Below, piece by piece: positions 1 through 7,958 of a stretch of DNA of 50,535 nucleotides; positions within the stretch are counted from its first letter, which is position 1, and each line of letters begins with the position of its first letter. The notes under the pieces were generated by a model. It was not told where the DNA came from. It saw nothing but the letters and a program-made list of their open reading frames with translations, and did not search any database. Position numbers and translations under genes: made by a program. Where the stretch lies: contig CACMET010000003.1 of NCBI GenBank assembly GCA_902612825.1, positions 1 to 50,535 on the forward strand, written 5' to 3'. This DNA comes from an uncultured Alphaproteobacteria bacterium (GTDB lineage: Bacteria > Pseudomonadota > Alphaproteobacteria > HIMB59 > GCA-002718135).

Positions 1-377
1 TAAATATTTTAGCTCGTATTAAATCTACAGCCGTAGTTGGTTGTCCACCAGAATTAATGGGTCTTGGCCCAATTAATGCATCTAAAAAAGCTTTAAAAAG
101 AGCTAATTTATCTATTTCCGATATTGATATTGTGGAACTAAATGAGGCATTTGCTTCTCAATCTTTAGCATGTATTAAAGAATTAAAGATGGACATAAAT
201 AAAGTAAATATACATGGTGGAGCAATAGCATTAGGCCACCCTTTAGGTGCTACTGGAGCAAGGATTACTGGTAAAGTTGCAACTTTATTACAAAATAATA
301 ATAAAAAGTATGGATTAGCGACACAATGTATAGGTTTAGGTCAAGGTATTGCAACTGTGTTAGAAAATATTAATTAA
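1..377 (+). CDS. thiolase (acetyl-CoA acyltransferase), C-terminal part
   Basis: The gene runs in from the left edge, in the frame starting at base 3; only the last ~125 residues are present. They carry the thiolase C-terminal domain: the NEAFA motif, the [16 protein letters not shown] block containing the active-site histidine, and a CIGLGQG block with the second catalytic cysteine. The family condenses or cleaves acyl-CoA thioesters, either in the last step of beta-oxidation or in acetoacetyl-CoA formation; chain length cannot be told from this fragment. It ends 5 bases before an acyl-CoA dehydrogenase, so the two are probably co-transcribed and act in one fatty-acid or acyl-CoA degradation route. 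The family is certain, the substrate is not. Confidence 0.93.
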   Translation, partial: NILARIKSTAVVGCPPELMGLGPINASKKALKRANLSISDIDIVELNEAFASQSLACIKELKMDINKVNIHGGAIALGHPLGATGARITGKVATLLQNNNKKYGLATQCIGLGQGIATVLENIN

Positions 378-382
378 ATATC

Positions 383-2158
383 ATGCAAATTTATAAAACA
401 CCGCTACGTGAGTTTAAATTTCTAATTGAAGATTTTTTAAATCTTAAGGAAAGTCAAACATTAAAAAAATTAGATTTAGAAACAAGCGATCTAATGCTTA
501 TTATTGAAGAAGCAGCAAAACTATGTGAAGAAACCTTACTCCCGCTTAATCAAAGTGGTGATAGTGAAGGATGTTCTTTTAATAATGGAGTTGTGACTGC
601 ACCAAAAGGATTTAAAGAAGCTTATAAAACTTTTTCTGAAAATGGCTGGCAAGGACTGAAAGTAAAAGAAGAATTTGGTGGGCAAAACCTACCTTATATT
701 ATGAATATGATTTTAGATGAAATGATAAGCTCTACTAATATGTCATTTGGTCTTTACCCAGGTCTTACAGCAAATGCAATTGATGCAATAGAAAAGAGTG
801 CAAATCAAGATTTGAAAAATACTTATTTGCCAAATTTAACAAGTGGTAAGTGGACAGGAACAATGAATTTAACTGAACCTCAATGTGGAACAGATCTTGG
901 ATTAAGTAAAACAATGGCTACACCATTAGATGATGGAAGTTATAGTATTACTGGTACCAAAATTTTCATTACCTGTGGAGAGCATGATCTAAGTGATAAC
1001 ATTATTCATTTAGTACTAGCAAGAACACCAAATGCGCCCCCTGGTATAAAAGGTATAAGTTTATTCTTGGTTCCTAAATTTTTACCAAATGAAAGTGGTG
1101 ATTTTGTTGATAGAAATAAAGTTGAATGTGGATCAATAGAAAAGAAGATGGGTATTCATGCTAGTCCAACCTGTGTAATGCATTATAATGAAGCTAAGGG
1201 CTGGCTAGTAGGAGATATTAATAAAGGAATGAGAGCGATGTTTATAATGATGAATGGAGCTCGCTTGTTTGTAGGCATTCAAGGCTTAGGTTTATCAGAA
1301 ACTGCTTATCAATCAGCACTTTATTATTCAAAAGAGCGTATACAAGGAAAATTATCTTCCAGTAATCAAGTAGCTGATCCTATAATTGTTCATCCTGAAA
1401 TAAGAAAAAACTTATTGTATATAAAATCCATTAATGAAGCAGTTAGAGGTTTAACTTTATTGGCTGGAAATCACTTTGATAATATTGAAAATTCTTCAGA
1501 TGATAAAGAAAAGAAATTATCTGAAAATTTTATAGCACTCATGACGCCAATTATTAAATCGTATGCTTCAGATAAATCTGTAGAAAATACAAATAGAGCT
1601 ATGCAAATCTATGGTGGTCATGGTTTTATTACTGACCATGGAATGGAACAATTAGTTAGAGATGCAAGAATTACAACAATCTATGAAGGAACGAATGGAA
1701 TTCAAGCTCTAGATTTGATAGGAAGAAAATTACAAATTGACAATGGTGCATTATTTAATGAATTTTTTACTATGATTGATAATTATCAAGTTAAAATTTC
1801 TAAAAACCAAGATATGAAAAAATATATTGATTTATTTATGCCTTCATATGATTCTTACAAAAGTATTTTTGAATATATTAAATCGTTAAATGATGAAAAT
1901 GAGATTAATTCTCATGCTGTAGAATTTTTAAACTTATCATCTTTGATTTCTCTAGGTTATATTTGGTTGCACTATATAGAAATTTCATTAGCAAAATTAG
2001 AAAAGCATGATGAAAGTTTTTATAAATCTAAAATTGAAACTGGTAACTTCTTTTTAACTAAATTATTAGGTGAAACACAAGTTCTTTGTCAAAATATAAG
2101 ATCTGGTGGAAAATACTATAATGATTATAATGATAAATATTTTGACGCAGCAATCTAG
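383..2158 (+). CDS. acyl-CoA dehydrogenase, large form with C-terminal extension (DmdC/FadE-like)
   Basis: A 591-residue FAD-dependent acyl-CoA dehydrogenase that introduces an alpha,beta double bond into an acyl-CoA. Visible are the middle-domain FAD/substrate stretch (MNLTEPQCGTDLG, then GTKIFITCGEHD) and the YEGTNGIQ motif at residues 434-441, where Glu435 lies in the position typical of the catalytic base. The length exceeds the usual ~380 residues and matches the family with an extra C-terminal helical domain, which includes DmdC (methylmercaptopropionyl-CoA dehydrogenase of DMSP demethylation). General FadE-type members share this architecture, so DmdC function is only a possibility. 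It follows a thiolase gene by 5 bases, and its TAG stop overlaps the GTG start of the next gene by one base. Confidence 0.9.
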   Translation: MQIYKTPLREFKFLIEDFLNLKESQTLKKLDLETSDLMLIIEEAAKLCEETLLPLNQSGDSEGCSFNNGVVTAPKGFKEAYKTFSENGWQGLKVKEEFGGQNLPYIMNMILDEMISSTNMSFGLYPGLTANAIDAIEKSANQDLKNTYLPNLTSGKWTGTMNLTEPQCGTDLGLSKTMATPLDDGSYSITGTKIFITCGEHDLSDNIIHLVLARTPNAPPGIKGISLFLVPKFLPNESGDFVDRNKVECGSIEKKMGIHASPTCVMHYNEAKGWLVGDINKGMRAMFIMMNGARLFVGIQGLGLSETAYQSALYYSKERIQGKLSSSNQVADPIIVHPEIRKNLLYIKSINEAVRGLTLLAGNHFDNIENSSDDKEKKLSENFIALMTPIIKSYASDKSVENTNRAMQIYGGHGFITDHGMEQLVRDARITTIYEGTNGIQALDLIGRKLQIDNGALFNEFFTMIDNYQVKISKNQDMKKYIDLFMPSYDSYKSIFEYIKSLNDENEINSHAVEFLNLSSLISLGYIWLHYIEISLAKLEKHDESFYKSKIETGNFFLTKLLGETQVLCQNIRSGGKYYNDYNDKYFDAAI

Positions 2159-2463
2159 TGACTATAAAAATTTATAAACCTTCAAAAACTTCCATGCAAT
2201 CGGGTTTTAAAAAAACTAAATTATGGTTAGCCGAATATATTTCTGAAGTAGAAAAAGTAAAAGATTCTTTAATGGGGTGGAATAGTTCATTAGACACCAA
2301 ATCTCAGATTAAACTTTTTTTTGACACGAAAGAACAAGCTATTGAATGGGCAAAAAAAAATAATTATCAATATTTTGTCGAAGAACCAAAGCAAAGAAAA
2401 ATTAAACCAAAAAGTTATGCTTCAAATTTTGATACAAATAGAAAAGAGCCTTGGACACATTAA
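2158..2463 (+). CDS. NADH dehydrogenase accessory subunit, NDUFS4-like (ETC complex I conserved region)
   Basis: A 101-residue protein of the ETC_C1_NDUFS4 family, the bacterial counterpart of the 18-kDa accessory subunit of mitochondrial complex I. Diagnostic stretches are KTKLWLAEY near the start, LMGWNSSLDTKSQIKLFFDT in the middle and the near-invariant RKEPWTH at the extreme C-terminus. It should sit on the matrix/cytoplasmic arm of respiratory complex I. The family is essentially confined to Alphaproteobacteria and mitochondria, so it helps place the organism. The GTG start at 2158 overlaps the preceding stop, implying translational coupling. A tRNA-Arg gene follows 47 bases downstream, as NDUFS4 genes often neighbour tRNAs or end operons. 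Confidence 0.9.
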   Translation: MTIKIYKPSKTSMQSGFKKTKLWLAEYISEVEKVKDSLMGWNSSLDTKSQIKLFFDTKEQAIEWAKKNNYQYFVEEPKQRKIKPKSYASNFDTNRKEPWTH

Positions 2464-2510
2464 GTATAATTTCTTTCTTTATTTTTTAGACTATGATAAA
2501 TGCAAACTAT

Positions 2511-2586
2511 GCGCCCGTAGCTCAGTGGATAGAGCAACCGCCTTCTAAGCGGTAGGTCAAATGTTCGAATCATTTCGGGCGCGCCA
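2511..2586 (+). tRNA. tRNA-Arg (anticodon TCT)
   Basis: The cloverleaf folds fully: 7-bp acceptor GCGCCCG/CGGGCGC, D arm GCTC/GAGC, anticodon stem ACCGC/GCGGT with loop CTTCTAA (anticodon TCT, reading AGA/AGG), and T arm AAATG/CATTT with loop TTCGAAT. The 3' CCA is encoded (2584-2586). AGA is the dominant arginine codon in this AT-rich genome, so this should be a heavily used tRNA. Confidence 0.97.
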
Positions 2587-2590
2587 AATA

Positions 2591-3211
2591 TTAAAATTTT
2601 GCTGCCTCATCATCTATAAATGCATTGAAAGAAACTGATCTTCTTTCTTCATCAGAAAAGAATGGATAGACTGTATGCATCATATAACTAGGAAATATAA
2701 ATAAATCACCAACTTCAGGTTTAACATCATATACCGAGGAAACTAAAAGCTGTGTTGATCCATGAATAAATGCAATTTTTCCATTCTTATTTTGATCTTT
2801 GTACGATGAGCCTAAGTCCTTTGGCATTTTTGTATACATTACTCCTGATAGATGACCATCATGCCAATGAATTGGATTATAATCACTCTCAAATTGACAA
2901 ACAGCCCAACTAGATTTTAAATCAAATTTCTTAATTTCTTTTTGTAATGTTGATTTAACAAAATTAAATACAAATTTATAAAGAACATCTTTTAAATTTT
3001 GATCAAGAAAATCTTTTGTTAATCTAATTTCATATTTAATTTCGCCTGCTAATTGTTTGCCATGGTATAATTCATCAATTTTATTTTCATCTTTCAATAT
3101 TTCATCAATATGATTGTTGAGTGTAGTTATTGTCACATCTGATAATTTATATTTACCTATAGCTGGTGAAAATGGTCGTATAATTTGACCTTGAATCATG
3201 CTTTCGTTCAT
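2591..3211 (-). CDS. 2OG-Fe(II) oxygenase family protein
   Basis: A 206-residue protein of the putative 2-oxoglutarate/Fe(II) oxygenase family (2OG-FeII_Oxy_5 type). The jelly-roll metal site is visible: an HWHDGHLSG motif at residues 115-123, GDLFIFPSYMMHTVYPF at 168-184 with the distal His179, and the 2OG-binding arginine in the EERRSVSFNAF stretch (Arg190/191). Such enzymes hydroxylate small molecules or proteins; the substrate here is unknown. The gene lies immediately after tRNA-Arg and diverges from the GFA/iol operon with only 48 bases between the two starts, so promoters must be shared or overlapping. A second, unrelated oxygenase (PhyH family) lies at the right edge of the window. 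Confidence 0.82.
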   Translation of the reverse strand: MNESMIQGQIIRPFSPAIGKYKLSDVTITTLNNHIDEILKDENKIDELYHGKQLAGEIKYEIRLTKDFLDQNLKDVLYKFVFNFVKSTLQKEIKKFDLKSSWAVCQFESDYNPIHWHDGHLSGVMYTKMPKDLGSSYKDQNKNGKIAFIHGSTQLLVSSVYDVKPEVGDLFIFPSYMMHTVYPFFSDEERRSVSFNAFIDDEAAKF

Positions 3212-3259
3212 ATTTTATTAACTTTAATTATATTAAATATTATAATATAGTTAAATAAA

Positions 3260-3601
3260 ATGAAATATAATTTAAACTGTCATTGTGGAGCGGTTCAATT
3301 AGAAGTTTTAACAGACTTAGAAATCATTAAACAGTGTAACTGCTCTATTTGTATAAGAAAAAACGCTAAAATGTGTATGGTGCCTAAAGAAGCAATAAAT
3401 ATTCTTAAAGGAAAAGATAACTTAACTTCTTACAAATTTAATACAATGATTGCTGAACATTTTTTTTGTAAGATTTGTGGCATCTATACTCATCATCATA
3501 GGAGAAGTGATCCAAATGGGGCAGCAATAAATATTGGATGTATAGATTCAATTGATCCTTTTAAATATGATGCTGACTTTATTGATATGAAAAATAAATA
3601 A
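3260..3601 (+). CDS. GFA/CENP-V family zinc protein
   Basis: A 113-residue member of the glutathione-dependent formaldehyde-activating enzyme (GFA) family. The zinc-binding cysteine pattern is complete: C7-x-C9, C26-x-C28-xx-C31 and C70-xx-C73. Family members are thought to handle S-hydroxymethylglutathione or related thiol adducts, but most, including this one, have no tested function. It begins a tight operon, 4 bases before iolC, so it is probably co-transcribed with IolC, IolB, the IolJ-like aldolase, a nucleosidase and a cupin. Its position suggests it may deal with a reactive aldehyde from that pathway (inference only). Confidence 0.85.
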   Translation: MKYNLNCHCGAVQLEVLTDLEIIKQCNCSICIRKNAKMCMVPKEAINILKGKDNLTSYKFNTMIAEHFFCKICGIYTHHHRRSDPNGAAINIGCIDSIDPFKYDADFIDMKNK

Positions 3602-3605
3602 TTTT

Positions 3606-4592
3606 ATGTCGTTTGAATTTTTAATTTCGAAAATTCAAAAAAATAATTTTTTACTCATAGGTAGAGCAGGGATTGATATTTATCCTGATCCACCGGGGAC
3701 TAAAACAGAAAACGCCAAATCCTTTGTTACCCATCTTGGAGGGTCTTCTGCAAATATTGGTGTCCAGTTAACTTTATTTGGAGGTAATTGTAATTTACTG
3801 ACCAGAGTATCTGATGATGCTTTAGGTAAATTGGCTATTAATCAACTAAATCATTATGGCGTTAAAAACAAATTAGTAGAATTTGAAAAAAATGAATCAA
3901 GAATTTCTTTTGCTATTGTTGAAACCACAGTTAAAGATCATCAATCAATTATTTATAGACATAAAGCTTCTGATTTATTTTTAAATAAAGATGATATTGA
4001 AAATGCTAATATACAAAATTTTGATTGTTTATTAATTACTGGAACTTCTTTAGCAGCTGAGCCTTCGAGAAGCGCTACTTTATATGCGTTAGATATAGCA
4101 AATAAAAATAATATTCCTGTAATTATGGACATTGATTATCGACCATATACTTGGGAATCATCAAAAAAAGCACAAGAAGTTTATAATTTAGCAGCAAGTA
4201 AATGTAGTGGTGTAATTGGAAATGATGATGAGTTTGGAGTATTAGCTGGTGATTACAACAATGGTTTTGATCATGCTAGACAATTAGCTAAAAATGTAAG
4301 CTTAATAATTTATAAAAAAGGTGAAAAAGGCTCTATTACTTTTGCAATGAACAAAGTAATTAAAAAGGGAATATTTTCCGTTAAGCCCTTGAAACCAACT
4401 GGAGCAGGTGATGCATTTATGGGATCATTAATTGGATCAATTTTAAAGACTAATGATTTAGAAAAATCTATAGAAATAGGTTCAGCCGCAGCAGCTATTG
4501 TAGTAACAAAAGTTGGTTGTGCGCCAGCAATGCCAAATTTAAATGAAATTTTAGAATTTATGAAATATAATAAAATTAACGAAGGAGAATAA
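3606..4592 (+). CDS. iolC: 5-dehydro-2-deoxygluconokinase-like PfkB kinase (IolC)
   Basis: A 328-residue PfkB/ribokinase-family sugar kinase. The IolC hallmark is the N-terminal GRAGIDIYPDPPGT stretch followed by HLGGSSANIG. The C-terminal PfkB signature PTGAGDAF gives the anion hole and the catalytic base Asp269. In inositol catabolism IolC phosphorylates 2-deoxy-5-keto-gluconate before aldol cleavage. Here it is followed 1 base later by iolB and then an IolJ-like aldolase, so kinase, isomerase and aldolase are consecutive. No iolG, iolE, iolD or iolA lies in this window, and a nucleosidase sits downstream, so the substrate may be a different 5-deoxy sugar. The family assignment is strong; the physiological substrate is open. 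Confidence 0.88.
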   Translation: MSFEFLISKIQKNNFLLIGRAGIDIYPDPPGTKTENAKSFVTHLGGSSANIGVQLTLFGGNCNLLTRVSDDALGKLAINQLNHYGVKNKLVEFEKNESRISFAIVETTVKDHQSIIYRHKASDLFLNKDDIENANIQNFDCLLITGTSLAAEPSRSATLYALDIANKNNIPVIMDIDYRPYTWESSKKAQEVYNLAASKCSGVIGNDDEFGVLAGDYNNGFDHARQLAKNVSLIIYKKGEKGSITFAMNKVIKKGIFSVKPLKPTGAGDAFMGSLIGSILKTNDLEKSIEIGSAAAAIVVTKVGCAPAMPNLNEILEFMKYNKINEGE

Positions 4593-4593
4593 T

Positions 4594-5436
4594 ATGCATA
4601 TTCCACCATTTGATAATAAAAACAAGCCAATTGTAGATATTGAAGACAGTAGAGTTCCTTTGAATTATTTTAACATAGTAAAATTAAATAAAGATCAGTC
4701 TTTTGAATATCAAACGCCTGGTTATGAAACATGCATAGTACCTGCTACTGGAACAATTAATGTAGAAATTGAAGGTATTAAAGTTGAGTCATTAGGCACT
4801 AGAACAGTTGATGTGTGGGATGGAGAGCCAGAAGGTGTTTATGTTCCCTCTAATACAAAAGCTCAATTTACATCTTTAGTAGATAATTCAGAAATTTTTA
4901 TTGCTGGCGCAAAGTATGATAAAACTCTTGAACCATTTGCTGTTAGAACAAATGAAATTGATTTAGTACAGTACGGCTCTGATGATACAAAAACTCATAG
5001 AAAAATTAAACATATTTTAGGTGCTAAGCATCATGATAAAGTTGGAAGATTACTTTGTAATGAACTTTATACTGTAGGGCAGGGAGGTTGGTCGGGGTTT
5101 CCACCGCATAAACATGATACAGATCGTCTACCTGATGAAACTAGGCATGATGAAACATATAATTACAGATTTAAACCTAATAATGGATTTGGTTTTCAGA
5201 TGTTTCAGCAAGTTGATGATAAAGTTGGTAAAGCTGAACATATAATTGATGGGTCAACCATTATGATTAGAACAGGCTATCATCCATGTGTCGTGGCACC
5301 AGGATATGAGATGTATTATTTTACAATTCTTGGAGGACTGTCTCAAAGATCTCTTGTCCAATTTTTTCAACCTGAGCACGCATATCAAGTAGAAACAATT
5401 CCAGGAATTAAGGATATGATTGCTAAATACAAATAA
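4594..5436 (+). CDS. iolB: 5-deoxy-glucuronate isomerase (IolB)
   Basis: A 280-residue bicupin of the IolB family, the metal-dependent aldose-ketose isomerase that turns 5-deoxy-glucuronate into 2-deoxy-5-keto-gluconate. The C-terminal cupin shows WSGFPPHKHD (His172, His174), the acidic DETYNYRF stretch (Glu187) and GYHPCVVAPGYEMYYF (His230), the likely metal ligands. Length matches the family (about 270). A purine-rich GAAGGAG precedes the ATG. It abuts iolC (1-base gap) and the aldolase (0-base gap). In known pathways IolB acts after IolD; without iolD nearby, the source of its aldose substrate is the main puzzle of this operon. Confidence 0.9.
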   Translation: MHIPPFDNKNKPIVDIEDSRVPLNYFNIVKLNKDQSFEYQTPGYETCIVPATGTINVEIEGIKVESLGTRTVDVWDGEPEGVYVPSNTKAQFTSLVDNSEIFIAGAKYDKTLEPFAVRTNEIDLVQYGSDDTKTHRKIKHILGAKHHDKVGRLLCNELYTVGQGGWSGFPPHKHDTDRLPDETRHDETYNYRFKPNNGFGFQMFQQVDDKVGKAEHIIDGSTIMIRTGYHPCVVAPGYEMYYFTILGGLSQRSLVQFFQPEHAYQVETIPGIKDMIAKYK

Positions 5437-6267
5437 ATGACAGCAGTAAATTTAAAAAAAATTTTAAATGATGCAAATAAAGATAATTATGCAGTAGCAG
5501 GTTTAGTTGTACTAGGCTGGGATGACGCCTTAGCTTTTACTCAAGCCGCTGATGAAACTGGAATTCCAATTATATTACAAGCTGGCCCTTCATGCAGAGC
5601 GCACACGCCAATTCCAATATTAGGAAAAATGTTTAGATACTTAGCGAGTCAAACAAAAACGAACATTTGTTGTCATGTTGATCATGGATACACTCTAGAT
5701 GAATGTTATGAAGGGATTGATAGTGGCTTTACATCTGTAATGTTTGATGGTTCTAAATTAACTTTAAAAGAAAATATAAAAATTAGTAAAAAAATTGCTT
5801 CAAGAGCTCACAAATATAATATTTCTATTGAGGGAGAAATAGGTTTTGTAGGTTATGATAATGGTAAAATTTCAGAAGGTACTAATATTGAAGATGCAGT
5901 AACTTTTGCAAACAAAAGTAATATTGATGCAATGGCAATTTCCGTTGGTAATACACATTTACAAACTTCAAAAAAAGCGAGTATTGATTTCAACAAAATT
6001 AATTTAATTGAAGCAAAAACAAAAATCCCTTTAGTTCTTCATGGTAGTAGCGGCATTCCTGTTGAGCAAAGAAAAAAATTAGCAAGAAAAACAAAAGTAG
6101 CAAAATTAAATATTGGTACTGAAATTAGAATGACATTTGGTGAAGCTTTAAGAAGAAATCTCAAAAATAATCCTAAAACCTATGATAGATTGCAATTACT
6201 AAAACCTACGATTAAAGATTTAACAAAAGTTACAAAAAAAATTATAAAACAAATTGGCCCAAATTAA
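5437..6267 (+). CDS. class II ketose-phosphate aldolase, IolJ-like
   Basis: A 276-residue class II fructose-bisphosphate aldolase homologue. The zinc site and catalytic residues can be followed: CHVDHG with Asp82 and His83, the GEIGFVG stretch (Glu132/Glu134), His174 in GNTHLQ and His202 in LHGSSGIP, then the phosphate-binding NIGTE. By homology it splits a ketose 1-phosphate or bisphosphate into dihydroxyacetone phosphate plus an aldehyde. Its place directly after iolB points to the IolJ role (6-phospho-5-dehydro-2-deoxygluconate aldolase) rather than glycolysis. The usual GNVHG around the third zinc ligand reads GNTHL here, which may reflect a different aldehyde half. The nucleosidase start overlaps its last base. 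Confidence 0.85.
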   Translation: MTAVNLKKILNDANKDNYAVAGLVVLGWDDALAFTQAADETGIPIILQAGPSCRAHTPIPILGKMFRYLASQTKTNICCHVDHGYTLDECYEGIDSGFTSVMFDGSKLTLKENIKISKKIASRAHKYNISIEGEIGFVGYDNGKISEGTNIEDAVTFANKSNIDAMAISVGNTHLQTSKKASIDFNKINLIEAKTKIPLVLHGSSGIPVEQRKKLARKTKVAKLNIGTEIRMTFGEALRRNLKNNPKTYDRLQLLKPTIKDLTKVTKKIIKQIGPN

Positions 6268-6797
6268 TGGGACAAATTTTTATTGCAGCACTTAAAGAAG
6301 AAACTCCAAATCTTAAAGATTTCCACTATTCAGGTGTGGGAAAGATAAATGCTACAATCAAGATTATGGAATTAATTTCAAAATTTAAACCTAATGAAAT
6401 TATTAATTATGGAACAGCTGGATCAACAAAGCAAACCTTATCAGGATTAGTGGAATGCACGAAGTTTGTTCAAAGAGATATGGATGCAAGAGGTTTGATG
6501 AATTTTAAATTAGGTGAAACTCCTTTTGACCCTATATCAAAAATTACATATTCTAATGAGGGGTATATATGCGCCTCAGGAGATAGTTTTGTTCAATCAT
6601 CAGTAGAAATAGATTGTGATATTGTTGATATGGAAGCTTACTCTTTTGCTAAAGTATGCAAATTACACAAGATTAAATTTAGATGTTTTAAATATATTTC
6701 TGATTATGCAAATGAAAATTCAAATAATGATTGGATTGATAATTGTTCAAAAGGAGCCAATTTATTTTCTGAGATATATCCTCAATTAAAAATATGA
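6267..6797 (+). CDS. short MTA/SAH nucleosidase-like protein (PNP_UDP_1 family)
   Basis: A 176-residue nucleosidase of the nucleoside phosphorylase superfamily. The three residues that define E. coli MTA/SAH nucleosidase activity are all recognisable: Glu12 in ALKEE, Glu123 in VDMEA and Asp146 in YISDYA. The GTAGS and ASGDSFV ribose/base-binding motifs are also present. It is shorter than the usual ~230 residues because the stretch between the first strand and the GVGK motif is trimmed, as in compact homologues. MTAN enzymes hydrolyse methylthioadenosine, S-adenosylhomocysteine and 5'-deoxyadenosine to adenine plus the 5-substituted ribose. It is translationally coupled to the aldolase before it and the cupin after it, which suggests its product feeds the IolBCJ-like enzymes (inference). 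Confidence 0.8.
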   Translation: MGQIFIAALKEETPNLKDFHYSGVGKINATIKIMELISKFKPNEIINYGTAGSTKQTLSGLVECTKFVQRDMDARGLMNFKLGETPFDPISKITYSNEGYICASGDSFVQSSVEIDCDIVDMEAYSFAKVCKLHKIKFRCFKYISDYANENSNNDWIDNCSKGANLFSEIYPQLKI

Positions 6798-7210
6798 TTT
6801 TAAAAATACTTGAAAAATTAGGAAGAAAAAAAATTGTATTAGACAGAGGTCCTTCACATCCAGAATTTCATAAGGCCAAACCATGGATGGAAAGATATTA
6901 TTTGTTATTTAGAAAAAGACCAAAATGGTTTCCATTTAATATCTTAATCCATAAAATGTTAGATAATGATCATGGTGAAGGAGTTCATAATCATCTTTGT
7001 CCTTATATAACAATTATTTTAAAAGGTGGTTATTGGGAAACAACAAAAAAAGGAAAATTTTGGAGACCCCCTGGATACATTGGTTTTAGGTCTGCTGATC
7101 ATCTGCACAGAGTTGACTTAAAATCAAATACAAACACAATGACATTATTTATACCTGGACCTTTTGGTTTTAGAAAAACTAAAAGAGCTGATTATAAAAC
7201 AAAAATATAA
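6794..7210 (+). CDS. cupin-fold protein of unknown function
   Basis: A 138-residue single-cupin protein. It has the first cupin motif as EGVHNHLCPYITIILKGGYW (His65, His67) and the second as GFRSADHLHRVDL (His103, His105), which together could bind one metal ion. The N-terminal third is basic with many aromatics, and there is no signal peptide. The start overlaps the nucleosidase stop by 4 bases, so it is the last gene of the iol-like operon and is translated with it. It might be a second sugar isomerase or epimerase, or a dioxygenase; nothing in the sequence decides. The convergent TauE/SafE gene ends 13 bases beyond its stop. Confidence 0.7.
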   Translation: MILKILEKLGRKKIVLDRGPSHPEFHKAKPWMERYYLLFRKRPKWFPFNILIHKMLDNDHGEGVHNHLCPYITIILKGGYWETTKKGKFWRPPGYIGFRSADHLHRVDLKSNTNTMTLFIPGPFGFRKTKRADYKTKI

Positions 7211-7223
7211 GTATTTATGTAAA

Positions 7224-7958
7224 TTAAATTGTTCCATCGTATATTAACTTACATCCACTCAAAAAAAGTAAAACATAAATAATATTAAAAAATAACTTTT
7301 CTGGAATTCTTTTTTGTAAAAAGTACCCAAGTAAAACACTAATAAAAGCTAGTGGCAGTAAATAGACAGAAATCATAAGATTTGAAGGCGCTAATAATCC
7401 CACAAAATAATATGGAACTAATTTAACAAGATTTATAACCATAAATGCTAAGGTCATTGTTCCAATAAATGAAATTTTATCTAGCTTTAAAGGCAGCATA
7501 TAAAAGTTAATTGGTGGATTTCCTGCATGAATTAAAAAACTTGTATATCCAGCAACAGATGACCAGAAGTATCCCTTAAGTTTTGTTGGTTTAAGTAAAT
7601 AATTATTTTTCTGAATAAATGAAACTAGAACAAAAATAATTGATATTGCACCAACCATTATTCTTATTTGATCTTCATTCGTGAATTCAAAAGTTAAAGT
7701 TCCAAATAAAATACCAATTATAGATGCTGGGATTACAATTTTTAAAATACTGTTTATCCATTTTTTCCAATACAAATAGATTGCCGAAAAATCCATTATT
7801 ATTAAAAGTGGCAACAATATTCCTGCAGCTTGCAAAGGACTCATTGCAAATGACATAACAGGCACTGCTAGCATCGCGATAGGTCCAGGAACACCACCTT
7901 TAGATAAACCAAATACAAAAACTCCTAAAGATGCAAAAAAATAAAAATATAAATCCAT
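7224..7958 (-). CDS. TSUP-family (TauE/SafE) membrane transporter
   Basis: A 244-residue, very hydrophobic protein with about eight predicted membrane segments. The family motif FGLSKGGVPGP lies near residues 17-27, just after the first helix. TauE/SafE proteins export or import small sulfur-containing anions such as sulfite, sulfoacetate or 3-mercaptopropionate at the inner membrane. The gene starts on the base adjacent to the stop codon of metC, so both are transcribed leftward as one unit. That pairing with a sulfur amino-acid lyase supports an organosulfur or sulfite substrate, but the exact one cannot be named. Confidence 0.85.
   Translation of the reverse strand: MDLYFYFFASLGVFVFGLSKGGVPGPIAMLAVPVMSFAMSPLQAAGILLPLLIIMDFSAIYLYWKKWINSILKIVIPASIIGILFGTLTFEFTNEDQIRIMVGAISIIFVLVSFIQKNNYLLKPTKLKGYFWSSVAGYTSFLIHAGNPPINFYMLPLKLDKISFIGTMTLAFMVINLVKLVPYYFVGLLAPSNLMISVYLLPLAFISVLLGYFLQKRIPEKLFFNIIYVLLFLSGCKLIYDGTI

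Noticed and set aside
2321-2548. A reading frame running from the NDUFS4-like gene into tRNA-Arg
   Set aside because: It is out of frame with the real gene, overlaps the tRNA and has a random-looking sequence.
4310-4630. A 106-residue antisense frame over the end of iolC
   Set aside because: It is the complement of well-conserved IolC sequence and matches no family I recognise; the same applies to the other antisense frames over aapJ, valS, ilvD and rseP.
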